This document shows, one piece after another, positions 44,246 through 51,615 of a stretch of DNA of 64,000 nucleotides. The notes beneath the pieces were generated by a model. That model made no database searches. It was not told the origin of the DNA and worked only from the letters and a program-made list of their open reading frames with translations. Numbering within the stretch: position 1 is the stretch's first letter; the number at the start of each line of letters is the position of its first letter. This stretch comes from Bacteroidia bacterium. Lineage in GTDB: Bacteria; Bacteroidota; Bacteroidia; Chitinophagales; JAUHXS01. A program made the translations under genes and the position numbers. The DNA lies in assembly GCA_030426955.1 (NCBI GenBank), contig JAUHXS010000003.1, positions 186,001 to 250,000 on the forward strand, written 5' to 3'.

Positions 44246-44253
44246 CAAATATA
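44246..44253 (-). promoter_or_regulatory. Leaderless promoter of the TetR gene (TATATTTG)
   Basis: TATATTTG on the minus strand, then TAAT and the ATG at 44241. The arrangement is the same as at the DUF4143 ATPase (4 bp from box to ATG). No clear -33 box is seen. Confidence 0.6.
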
Positions 44254-44305
44254 TCAAAATGTTACTATAAAAGTAACATTTTGATAAAAAAGTAACATTT
44301 TTGAT
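44253..44305. promoter_or_regulatory. Probable TetR operator: 14-bp inverted repeat plus an extra half-site
   Basis: ATCAAAATGTTACT (44253-44266) and AGTAACATTTTGAT (44272-44285) are exact reverse complements around ATAAA. A third half-site, AGTAACATTTTTGAT (44291-44305), follows in direct orientation with one extra T. The inner dyad touches the -7 box, so binding would block transcription. Confidence 0.85.
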
Positions 44306-45364
44306 TTAAAAAGCATCTTTCCAATTACTGACATGGTTAGATAGTCCATAAATAAAGTTGGTCGATCGAAGCACTTTGACCTGGGGCAAACTATTATGAA
44401 TAAGTTCTATATTATCTTCGCCAAGATAACTTACAGGATAAGTGTTCCATTTTGTATTAAGAACTTTAAAGGTATTTGTGATTAGCCTAAGCTTTTGTAG
44501 CTTTTCCAATATGATGTTTTCTAAGTCAGCCTTATCAAAAGAGATGATAGCATCGTCAAATACACCGACACATATTAAGTGCAAATTTTTATCTGTACTT
44601 TGAAGTTGTTCGGTCATATTACTTATTCTGTGAATAATAGGGTCATCCATGATTCGTAAATAAGAAAAAGACTTTGGAAGCGATTTGCATTCTACTAGAA
44701 AGTGAACATGAGTATACTTTACTTCCAAGTAAGATTGGAGCTGAAAAGGTTTGTCATTGAGTAAGAGATTATTGACTTTACTACAAGAGGTAAGCACAAG
44801 CTGTTTAGCTTTTATCTCTTGATCATTGGATGTTTGAACGATAACTTCTGAATCTAATTGATTTATGCTCAAAGCACTTGTATTGAGTTGTATGTCTATG
44901 CTCTCTTTTTGAACTAGTTCATTTAGGACATTTATTAATTCAATTGATCCTAAAGGAGGATAGAAATAATCAGCTGGAACAATTCTAAGTTTCTTGATTG
45001 CATTCCAAGCTCTGGAATAATCCTTTTTCTTAATGCTTTTTTTAATCTCTTTTAGGTTGAGTGAAATGTTCTTCCAGTCATAAGGTAGCGCCCTGCCATT
45101 TTTGATTAACTTGGGTTGAGGATTGAGTTTTTTGAGCTGAACTCCTAAAATTTTTTCTATGAATTGATAAGTTGGTTGATCAATATCCCAGATGTGGCAC
45201 CCATACTCTATACCTGAAAAGTTTCCAATACTTAATGTCCCCCACGCGCCACCAGTGGAAGAGCTTTTATCAATGAGTAAAACTTTCTTCCCGGAACGCC
45301 TTAGGTAAATTGCTTCGAGAATGGAGATCGGGCTTGTACCAATTAAGATGCTATCGTAAGTCAC
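44306..45364 (-). CDS. NAD(P)/FAD-binding oxidoreductase-like protein, degenerate nucleotide motif
   Basis: A 352-residue protein whose first 60 residues (MTYDSILIGTSPISILEAIY ... KVLLIDKSSSTGGAWGT) have the layout of flavin amine oxidase / phytoene-desaturase / UDP-galactopyranose-mutase-like proteins. The GxGxxG loop reads GTSPIS, so two of the three glycines are missing. The later EYGCHIWDI and the end LSNHVSNWKDAF resemble the protoporphyrinogen-oxidase-like group found in glycan clusters. The function is unknown; a redox role is possible only if the altered loop still binds the cofactor. The stop lies right at the TetR operator. Confidence 0.65.
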   Translation of the reverse strand: MTYDSILIGTSPISILEAIYLRRSGKKVLLIDKSSSTGGAWGTLSIGNFSGIEYGCHIWDIDQPTYQFIEKILGVQLKKLNPQPKLIKNGRALPYDWKNISLNLKEIKKSIKKKDYSRAWNAIKKLRIVPADYFYPPLGSIELINVLNELVQKESIDIQLNTSALSINQLDSEVIVQTSNDQEIKAKQLVLTSCSKVNNLLLNDKPFQLQSYLEVKYTHVHFLVECKSLPKSFSYLRIMDDPIIHRISNMTEQLQSTDKNLHLICVGVFDDAIISFDKADLENIILEKLQKLRLITNTFKVLNTKWNTYPVSYLGEDNIELIHNSLPQVKVLRSTNFIYGLSNHVSNWKDAF

Positions 45365-45410
45365 TTTTGGGCTTATAGTCTTCTAAATATAATGATGCAT
45401 AAGCTAAAAA

Positions 45411-45501
45411 ATCTAAACTAGAAACAAGAAATTTGAAAGCAGAAGCTTACAAAAATGCTAGACCACTATTCCCTAGTCACTAGGGCCTAATTCCTCAATA
45501 C
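45411..45501. repeat. Heptanucleotide array, 13 units, between MeaB and the oxidoreductase gene
   Basis: In one phase: CTAGAAA, CAAGAAA, TTTGAAA, then TATTCCC, TAGTCAC, TAGGGCC, TAATTCC and TCAATAC. It ends on the stop codon of meaB (45495-45497). TCTAAACTAGAAAC is identical to part of the array at 41398. Confidence 0.8.
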
Positions 45502-46397
45502 TCTTGAATCAGTTGATAAATATTACAATCCCCTTTTTTTATGGCAGCCTCTATTTGCTTATACAAATCCACCTTGTTAACATCCTTCATTTTTCTCTCT
45601 TCAATTAATCTCCAAGCCTTTTCTGTCAATAGAAAAGCTTTCCTCTTACTAGATTCATTTGTATTGACATGTTTGTTTATATAGTCAATTAATTCAGTTA
45701 TACCAGTACTTTGGGTAGCAATGGTTTTTACTACAGGGGTCTCCCATTGAGCACTTGCTTTTTCGTGTGCTAACGTTTCCAGGTTTTTTGCAAATGAGTC
45801 GGCCTCGGAACGATCAGATTTATTAACGACAAAAATATCAGCGATTTCCATCACTCCAGATTTCATAGTTTGTACTTCGTCGCCAGCTTCCGGGACTAAG
45901 ACGACGACGGTAGTATCTGCTAGACCGGCTATTTCGACTTCAGATTGTCCAACACCTACTGTTTCAATAAAAATGTAATCAAAGTTTGCAGCTTTTAGAA
46001 TGTCAGTTGCTTCAATAATTTTATTAGATAAACCTCCTAGTGAATTTCTGGAAGCCAATGATCTGATATAAATATTAGGATCGTTGTAATGATCGCTTAA
46101 TCTTATCCTATCGCCAAGTAAAGCCCCATAATTAAAAGGAGAAGTGGGGTCTACGGCGAGAATAGCTATTTTTTGCCCTTTTTGTTTAAGTTCTGTAAGT
46201 AATGCATTTAATAAAGAACTTTTTCCTGCTCCCGGAGGTCCCGTCACACCTATTACAGGAGTGGCTTTTAGATCTAAATTACTTAGCAGCTCCTCAGAAT
46301 TAGTGTGTTCGTTTTCGACTATAGAAATACAACGGGCAATAGCTCTGAAATCATTGCTCTTTAAAGCCTGTAATAGTTCAGGTAAATTGTTTGTCAT
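45495..46397 (-). CDS. meaB: MeaB/ArgK-type GTPase, methylmalonyl-CoA mutase chaperone
   Basis: A 300-residue G protein that guards and reloads B12 in acyl-CoA mutases. P-loop GPPGAGKS at residues 53-60, IAILAVDPTSPF, GDRIRLSDH, ETVGVGQSE and NKSDRSEADSF are all typical. IcmF in this window already contains its own chaperone domain, so the client of this protein is more likely a separate methylmalonyl-CoA mutase encoded elsewhere. It lies 9 bp after the anti-sigma gene on the same strand. Confidence 0.95.
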   Translation of the reverse strand: MTNNLPELLQALKSNDFRAIARCISIVENEHTNSEELLSNLDLKATPVIGVTGPPGAGKSSLLNALLTELKQKGQKIAILAVDPTSPFNYGALLGDRIRLSDHYNDPNIYIRSLASRNSLGGLSNKIIEATDILKAANFDYIFIETVGVGQSEVEIAGLADTTVVVLVPEAGDEVQTMKSGVMEIADIFVVNKSDRSEADSFAKNLETLAHEKASAQWETPVVKTIATQSTGITELIDYINKHVNTNESSKRKAFLLTEKAWRLIEERKMKDVNKVDLYKQIEAAIKKGDCNIYQLIQEY

Positions 46398-46406
46398 TCA
46401 AGAAAG

Positions 46407-46712
46407 CTATTGCGCTTGAATATTGTTGATTTGCTCTTTTATCGAAGATACTAACCCTTTGTCTATTGTCTTTCTTGCAATTCTTTCTTTAAGAAATTGT
46501 TTGAATGCCTTTTCAATATTAAAATACTCTAAACACCTAGGGCACTTCTCAACATCTGCCAACAATGTCTTTTCCTCTTCTGGAGACAACTCCCCATCAA
46601 GGGCAAGGAAAACGTTTTTGGCAACCTTGCTACAGTCATGTCCTGCGCAAGCTGCCTCTTCCTTTCCAAAGAGTGAATCAATTATTTTCTTTATACCCCA
46701 GTTTTTCGGCAT
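46407..46712 (-). CDS. Putative zinc-binding anti-sigma factor
   Basis: A 101-residue protein with a zf-HC2-like zinc site (HDCSKVAKNVFLALDGELSPEE followed by CPRCLEYF), the usual N-terminal part of ECF anti-sigma factors. There is no membrane helix, so it would be a soluble type. It overlaps the sigma gene by 35 bp, which is usual for such pairs. It should bind and hold the sigma factor at 46678-47256 inactive until an unknown signal. Confidence 0.85.
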   Translation of the reverse strand: MPKNWGIKKIIDSLFGKEEAACAGHDCSKVAKNVFLALDGELSPEEEKTLLADVEKCPRCLEYFNIEKAFKQFLKERIARKTIDKGLVSSIKEQINNIQAQ

Positions 46713-47256
46713 ATTCTTTTAACTTTTCCTTTAAAAGGTTTCTAGCTCTGTGAAGTCTAGACCTCACTGTCCCGATAGGAATATCAACTATTTTTGATAT
46801 CTCCTCGTAAGTAAACCCTTCAATGTCGCATAACAAGATGACTAATCTAAAATCGGCAGGCAAAGCATTAATTGCCTTCGTCACTTCATCACCTATTATG
46901 CCTTGAAAAACGTCTTGTCTAAAATCAACACTTACATCATTTGCCTTTTCTTCCTCAGAGTCGTGATAAGCAACAACATCCTCAAAGTCTGCTTTGATTG
47001 GCTGCTTGCTTTTTTTACGATACTCGTTTATAAAGCCGTTCTTCAGAATTCTAAACAACCACGCTTTTGCATTGGTTCCCTGTTCATAAGATTTTATAAA
47101 ACGATAAGCCTTCATGAATGTATCCTGAACCAAGTCATTGGCATCTTCTTCGTTGTAGGTAAGGTGATAAGCAAAGTTGTAAAGGTCGTCCATCAGAGGA
47201 AAGAACTCCTCTTCGAAAATTTTGTCTTTTTGTGCTTTATCAATGCCAGTGGCCAT
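46678..47256 (-). CDS. ECF-type RNA polymerase sigma factor
   Basis: A 192-residue sigma factor from the ATG at 47256 (MATGIDKAQKDKIFEEEFFP); an ATG 18 bp upstream falls in the promoter. Region 2 is LMDDLYNFAYHLTYNEEDANDLVQDTFMK with RFIKSY, and region 4 is LPADFRLVILLCDIEGFTYE plus VDIPIGTVRSRLHRAR. The length and overlap with an anti-sigma gene fit the RpoE-like ECF group. TATATTTG lies 5 bp before the ATG. Confidence 0.94.
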   Translation of the reverse strand: MATGIDKAQKDKIFEEEFFPLMDDLYNFAYHLTYNEEDANDLVQDTFMKAYRFIKSYEQGTNAKAWLFRILKNGFINEYRKKSKQPIKADFEDVVAYHDSEEEKANDVSVDFRQDVFQGIIGDEVTKAINALPADFRLVILLCDIEGFTYEEISKIVDIPIGTVRSRLHRARNLLKEKLKEYAEKLGYKENN

Positions 47257-47261
47257 TGTTA

Positions 47262-47269
47262 CAAATATA
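47262..47269 (-). promoter_or_regulatory. Near-leaderless promoter of the ECF sigma gene (TATATTTG)
   Basis: TATATTTG on the minus strand, then TAACA and the ATG at 47256. This is the third gene in the window with this box within 4-5 bp of the start codon. No good -33 box. Confidence 0.55.
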
Positions 47270-47424
47270 ATCATACCGATTGAATATTGATTAAAACTTT
47301 ATCAAGCCATTGTGGATTAAAAAACAGATAATTGTATAGTGTTTACAATTCTATACAATAGCTAAGCGTTGTATATAAGAAGGGGCAAGATTAATATGAT
47401 TACTTTATAATTTTACAAGGAGTT

Positions 47425-48516
47425 ATGTTTGGCAAATCCATTATATATTCTTTGGTAACAGTTTTGATTGGTGCAACAACAGTATTTGCCCAATATACCA
47501 AGCAAAGCTACATTGAAGAGTACAAAGAAATTGCAGTAAAGGAAATGTTAAGGTGTGGGATCCCTGCTAGTATAACTTTGGCTCAAGGAATTTTAGAATC
47601 ATCATTTGGGAATAGTGAATTGTCTAGAAGGTCGAATAATCACTTTGGTATAAAATGCCATAGCGATTGGGGTGGGAAGAAAGTCTATCATGACGATGAT
47701 GAGAAGCAGGAATGTTTTCGAAAGTACAGAAAGGCTGAAGAATCATTTATTGATCATTCCGACTTTCTTCTTGGCAGATCAAGGTATGCTTTTTTATTTA
47801 AGCTACGGCCAACAGACTATAAAGGCTGGGCACATGGGCTAAAAAAAGCGGGATATGCAACTAATCCGAAATACCCCAAATTATTAATTACTATTATAGA
47901 GGAGCATGACCTATCTAAATATGATAAAGCTTATAATGTCAGGAAAGTTAAGCCTAAAAACGATCTGCAGGTTGAAGCTGAATCGGAGATATTTCAATTT
48001 AATAGGATTAATGCTGTTTTGGCAAAAGATGATGATACATATGAAAAAATTGCATTGAAACATCATCTGACTTTAGCTCGAATACTTAAGTACAATGATC
48101 TAGAAAGAGCGCGCCCACTTAAAAATGGAGAGAAAGTTTACATCCAGCCCAAAAGAAATAGTGGGCAAGTAAAGTTTCATCAGATAAAAGAATGGGAGAC
48201 GATGTATGATGTTTCCCAAAAGTATGGAATAAAGCTGTCTAAACTTTACGATAGAAACTTGCTAGAACCGGGACAAGAGCCGCAGGGAGGGACACGAGTG
48301 TTTTTGAAAGGTAAAAGAACTTTGTCAGTAAAGCTAAGGGAAGAAAAAAAGCCTCAAACTACTCCCAAGTCAGACCAACACTATACCGTAAAGCAGGGAG
48401 ATACCTTGTACTCTATTTCTAGAAAGTTTGGGGTTACAGTGGAAGAGTTGAAAAAAATTAATAACCTGTCTTCCAATAATCTTGAAATTGGCGATAAACT
48501 GATCGTCAAGAAATGA
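47425..48516 (+). CDS. Secreted N-acetylglucosaminidase with LysM domains
   Basis: A 363-residue exported peptidoglycan hydrolase with a signal peptide ending in VFAQ. Residues about 25-165 are the FlgJ-type glucosaminidase domain (IPASITLAQGILESSFGNSELSRRSNNHFGIK is spread over the catalytic Glu region). Then come one degenerate and one clear LysM module, the last being HYTVKQGDTLYSISRKFGV at the C-terminus. It should cut glycan strands in the periplasm. AAGGAG stands 5 bp before the ATG, an unusual Shine-Dalgarno-like match for this phylum. Confidence 0.9.
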   Translation: MFGKSIIYSLVTVLIGATTVFAQYTKQSYIEEYKEIAVKEMLRCGIPASITLAQGILESSFGNSELSRRSNNHFGIKCHSDWGGKKVYHDDDEKQECFRKYRKAEESFIDHSDFLLGRSRYAFLFKLRPTDYKGWAHGLKKAGYATNPKYPKLLITIIEEHDLSKYDKAYNVRKVKPKNDLQVEAESEIFQFNRINAVLAKDDDTYEKIALKHHLTLARILKYNDLERARPLKNGEKVYIQPKRNSGQVKFHQIKEWETMYDVSQKYGIKLSKLYDRNLLEPGQEPQGGTRVFLKGKRTLSVKLREEKKPQTTPKSDQHYTVKQGDTLYSISRKFGVTVEELKKINNLSSNNLEIGDKLIVKK

Positions 48517-48587
48517 AGCTTTAGCAGCTCCAAACAATATTAGCATAGAATATCTCGTTTGTTTATTACCTTCGCAAGGTATAGGAT

Positions 48588-50006
48588 ATGTTAATTAGGT
48601 TGCTTCATGTTTTTTCAATTGTGATATTGATAGCTTTCTCTCAAAGCTGCAAGAAAGATGCCATTTTAAAGGATGTCTCAGCACAACTTGCATTTTCTAC
48701 CGACACACTTACTTTTGATACAGTGTTTACGACTTTAGGTTCTGCTACAAGGCTTTTTAAGTTTTACAATCCACACGATCAAACACTAATAATATCTTCA
48801 ATAGTATTAGAGCAAGGAACCAGTTCCAATTTTAGAATGAATGTTGATGGAGTGTCAGGCCTAACGTTCAAAGATGTTGAAATTCTTCCCAAAGACAGCT
48901 TATATGTTTTTGTAGAAGTGACAGTTGATCCAAATAATGAAAATAAACCTATTGTTATTAGAGATAATGTCCGATTTACTACTAATGGGAATGAACAAAG
49001 GGTTGTTTTAGAAGCATATGGAAGAGATGCTCATTTTTACAGAGACTCTGTCATTTGCACCCAAACTTGGATAGATGATGGAAAGCCTTATGTTATTATC
49101 AACTCTATATTGGTAGATAGCGGCTGTCGTTTAAGTATAGGCCCTGGAGTAGAGATATACTGCGACGCCAATAGTGGCATATTTGTCGAGGGATCAATAG
49201 AGGCGAATGGCTTAAAGGGGGACTCTGTAGTATTTCAAGGAATTCGTCTAGAGCCTTTTTATCAAGACCTTCCCGGGCAATGGTTGGGTATTTTTCCCTT
49301 AAGAGGAAGCACTACAAATTTATTAGAACATACTGTGGTAAAGAATAGCGTTTTTGGGGTTTCGCTTGGGTCAAATACAAATCCTGATTTGACCACTTTT
49401 ACAAACCAGAACGCACCTGATATTTTACTCAAGAACACAGTAATAAAAAATATTCAGGGAACGGGAATTTTCGGGTTTTTGTCTTTTATAAGAGCTGAAA
49501 ACTGTTTGGTGTACAATTGTGGTGAGCATAATGTGCAAATAGCATTTGGAGGATTGTATGCCTTTATTCATTGCACCTTTGCCAACTTTACAAATTCAGT
49601 TGTGACTCATAGAGATCCTATTATCCAAGTAGGAAATTTTGTAGAAAGCACACAAGGGTTCTTCTCGGCAAATGTAGATGCTAGCTTTATAAACTGCATT
49701 GTTTGGGGAGGAGAAGATGAAGAAATTTCCTTGGATGATGATGGTCTATCTGCTTTTGATATTTTCTTTAATAATAGCTTGCTCAAAACAGAACGGGATA
49801 TTACGGGCAGTGACTTTACAGGTTCTTTTAAAAATCAAGATCCTTTATTTATTGATGTGAATGAAGAGAATTTCTCTCTGCAATCAGGCTCCCCAGCTAT
49901 AGACAAAGGGGTTGACGTTGGGACTTCGGGTGTAACGGAAGACTTCAATGATGAGGCACGCCCTAAGGGAGCGAGGCCAGATCTAGGCGCTTATGAGATA
50001 GAGTGA
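48588..50006 (+). CDS. Right-handed parallel beta-helix lipoprotein
   Basis: A 472-residue lipoprotein: signal peptide with FSQSC, Cys21 lipidated. The middle (NTVIKNIQGTGIFGFLSF, AENCLVYNCGEHNVQI, FINCIVWGG) is the repeating form of a right-handed parallel beta-helix. The C-terminus SGSPAIDKGVDVG ... ARPDLGAYEIE is the classic end of such choice-of-anchor/beta-helix proteins in Bacteroidota. Probably a surface glycan-binding or degrading protein; no catalytic residues are obvious. A TACCTTCG element (48567-48574) lies 13 bp upstream of the ATG. Confidence 0.83.
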   Translation: MLIRLLHVFSIVILIAFSQSCKKDAILKDVSAQLAFSTDTLTFDTVFTTLGSATRLFKFYNPHDQTLIISSIVLEQGTSSNFRMNVDGVSGLTFKDVEILPKDSLYVFVEVTVDPNNENKPIVIRDNVRFTTNGNEQRVVLEAYGRDAHFYRDSVICTQTWIDDGKPYVIINSILVDSGCRLSIGPGVEIYCDANSGIFVEGSIEANGLKGDSVVFQGIRLEPFYQDLPGQWLGIFPLRGSTTNLLEHTVVKNSVFGVSLGSNTNPDLTTFTNQNAPDILLKNTVIKNIQGTGIFGFLSFIRAENCLVYNCGEHNVQIAFGGLYAFIHCTFANFTNSVVTHRDPIIQVGNFVESTQGFFSANVDASFINCIVWGGEDEEISLDDDGLSAFDIFFNNSLLKTERDITGSDFTGSFKNQDPLFIDVNEENFSLQSGSPAIDKGVDVGTSGVTEDFNDEARPKGARPDLGAYEIE

Positions 50007-50134
50007 TACGAGCTTATGGTTGCATTTTAAATTTATGAACAATATGTCTTCTTCGCTTTGGGTTTGAACACAGAAATCCATGTTAAACTAATAACTTTTG
50101 CAATCTACTTTGCAGACACATAGGAAAGTTTGAG

Positions 50135-50881
50135 CTAATTGACCACTGGAATAATACTTCTCTTTATTCCTTTGCCTTTTGGATAAATAATCAGACTGAG
50201 CATGATACCCAAGGAGTTGGGCTTCTCTTTGAAATCATTCTCATCAAGAGAATTAGCATTTTGACTATCTAGCTTTTGTTCCACTGAATAGTAATTTTCG
50301 TCTTGCCAATAGTACTGATAATACGGTCTAATACCTATTGCAAATGGCATATTTTCCGTGCCTAATTTAAAGTCAATAAAAAAATGATTTGATAGACCCA
50401 AGTAGTTGGTGGCACTCTTGAATTTGTTGCTGTTATATGATTGAATTAAGGTTTGAACAAAAGAAATATCAAAACTCGCTCCTAGCCCTAAGACAAATAC
50501 TTTCTTTATAAATGGATATGCAGATAGTCCAAACACTAAATTATTAGATCGAAATTTTAAACTTTCCTTTAGGCTTCCAGTAGAGTCAAATCCAAACGAG
50601 CTAGTTTCAGTATTTTTATTGGAGTATATTAAATCAACATTGAATCTGCTAAAATGTTTACCAACCCCTAGCGCGACACCTTGCAAAGACTTTATTTGCT
50701 CCATTTCATCTTCAATCCAATCTTCATTGGCATTGTATCGTTCTATAATTTCGTTTATAGAATTGGCTTGAACGGTAGAAGTACTATAGCCACCCAGAAA
50801 ATATCCCTGAGAAAAGGATTGGGTTAAAACCCCGAAGAAAAAGCAAAAAACAATGCCTATTTGTATTTTTCCTTGACCCAT
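50135..50881 (-). CDS. Outer-membrane beta-barrel protein, unassigned
   Basis: A 248-residue protein with a signal peptide ending in SFSQG and alternating aromatic strands (RFNVDLIYSNKNTE, NNLVFGLSAYPFIKKVFVLG, FAIGIRPYYQYYWQDENYYS) typical of a small 8-10-stranded barrel. It ends in a long basic tail instead of a C-terminal Phe. Function not known. It overlaps the msrA 3' end by 25 bp, so both are likely read together. Confidence 0.65.
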   Translation of the reverse strand: MGQGKIQIGIVFCFFFGVLTQSFSQGYFLGGYSTSTVQANSINEIIERYNANEDWIEDEMEQIKSLQGVALGVGKHFSRFNVDLIYSNKNTETSSFGFDSTGSLKESLKFRSNNLVFGLSAYPFIKKVFVLGLGASFDISFVQTLIQSYNSNKFKSATNYLGLSNHFFIDFKLGTENMPFAIGIRPYYQYYWQDENYYSVEQKLDSQNANSLDENDFKEKPNSLGIMLSLIIYPKGKGIKRSIIPVVN

Positions 50882-51507
50882 TCAGGAAAATTTTCTTTAA
50901 ATTTTTTGACCTTTGGCTTTGCAATCGCAACAATATAAGATTGATTTGGATTAAGCTCAAAATAATTTTGATGATAATCTTCTGCTTCGTAAAAAGTAGT
51001 AAATGGTGCTACTTGTGTAACGATTGGCTTATTATATTTTTTAGATTTTGTAAGTTCTTGAATGTAATCTTCGATGATCTTTTTCTCTGTATTATTTCTA
51101 TAATAAGCGGCAGAACGATATTGCTCTCCATGGTCTGGTCCTTGTCCGTTTAGCTGAGTTGGATAATGGGTTCCCATGAAGATTTTAAAAAGTTCTTTAA
51201 ACGAAATTTCATCAGGGTTGTAATAGATTTGAACAGATTCAGCGTAGTCGGTCTTGCCATAGCTAACTTCTTTGTAAGTAGGGTTTTTCGTTGTGCCGCC
51301 AGCATATCCAGATACCACATCTTTTACGCCTTGCACACGCTCAAAAACAGCTTCGGTACACCAAAAACAGCCTCCTGCAAAAGTAGCGATAGATAGACCT
51401 TCATGGTTTACCTTTTGTTGTGACTCCTGTTTTTCCCCCGTATTGCTATTGGCTTGGTTGCAGGCAATTGTAGCAAACAATAATATGTAATAAAAAATCT
51501 GCTTCAT
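50857..51507 (-). CDS. msrA: Peptide methionine-S-sulfoxide reductase MsrA, lipoprotein
   Basis: Reduces the S form of methionine sulfoxide in proteins. I place the start at MKQIFYYILLFATIAC, which gives a lipobox and lipidated Cys16, so the enzyme should sit on the periplasmic side of a membrane. GGCFWCTEAVFERVQGV carries the catalytic Cys47 and second Cys50; the downstream YAGG, YHPTQ-like THYPTQ and DYHQNY are conserved. The longer frame adds 12 residues without a proper signal and is rejected. Confidence 0.94.
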   Translation of the reverse strand: MKQIFYYILLFATIACNQANSNTGEKQESQQKVNHEGLSIATFAGGCFWCTEAVFERVQGVKDVVSGYAGGTTKNPTYKEVSYGKTDYAESVQIYYNPDEISFKELFKIFMGTHYPTQLNGQGPDHGEQYRSAAYYRNNTEKKIIEDYIQELTKSKKYNKPIVTQVAPFTTFYEAEDYHQNYFELNPNQSYIVAIAKPKVKKFKENFPEWVKEKYK

Positions 51508-51615
51508 ACTGTAAAAACAAAAAGTAGAACGAAAATAGTTCAAAAGTTAGAATCTTTTTACGGATGATACTCAGGGTATTTTGTTTAAAACTTAAAACTG
51601 TCTAGTTATAAATAC

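Noticed and set aside
38858-45501. CRISPR array
   Set aside because: The repeats are 7-nt imperfect units without spacers and no cas genes are present.
47413-47424. Shine-Dalgarno site AAGGAG before the glucosaminidase
   Set aside because: A single match in a genome whose other starts lack such sites; treated as chance and only mentioned in the gene entry.
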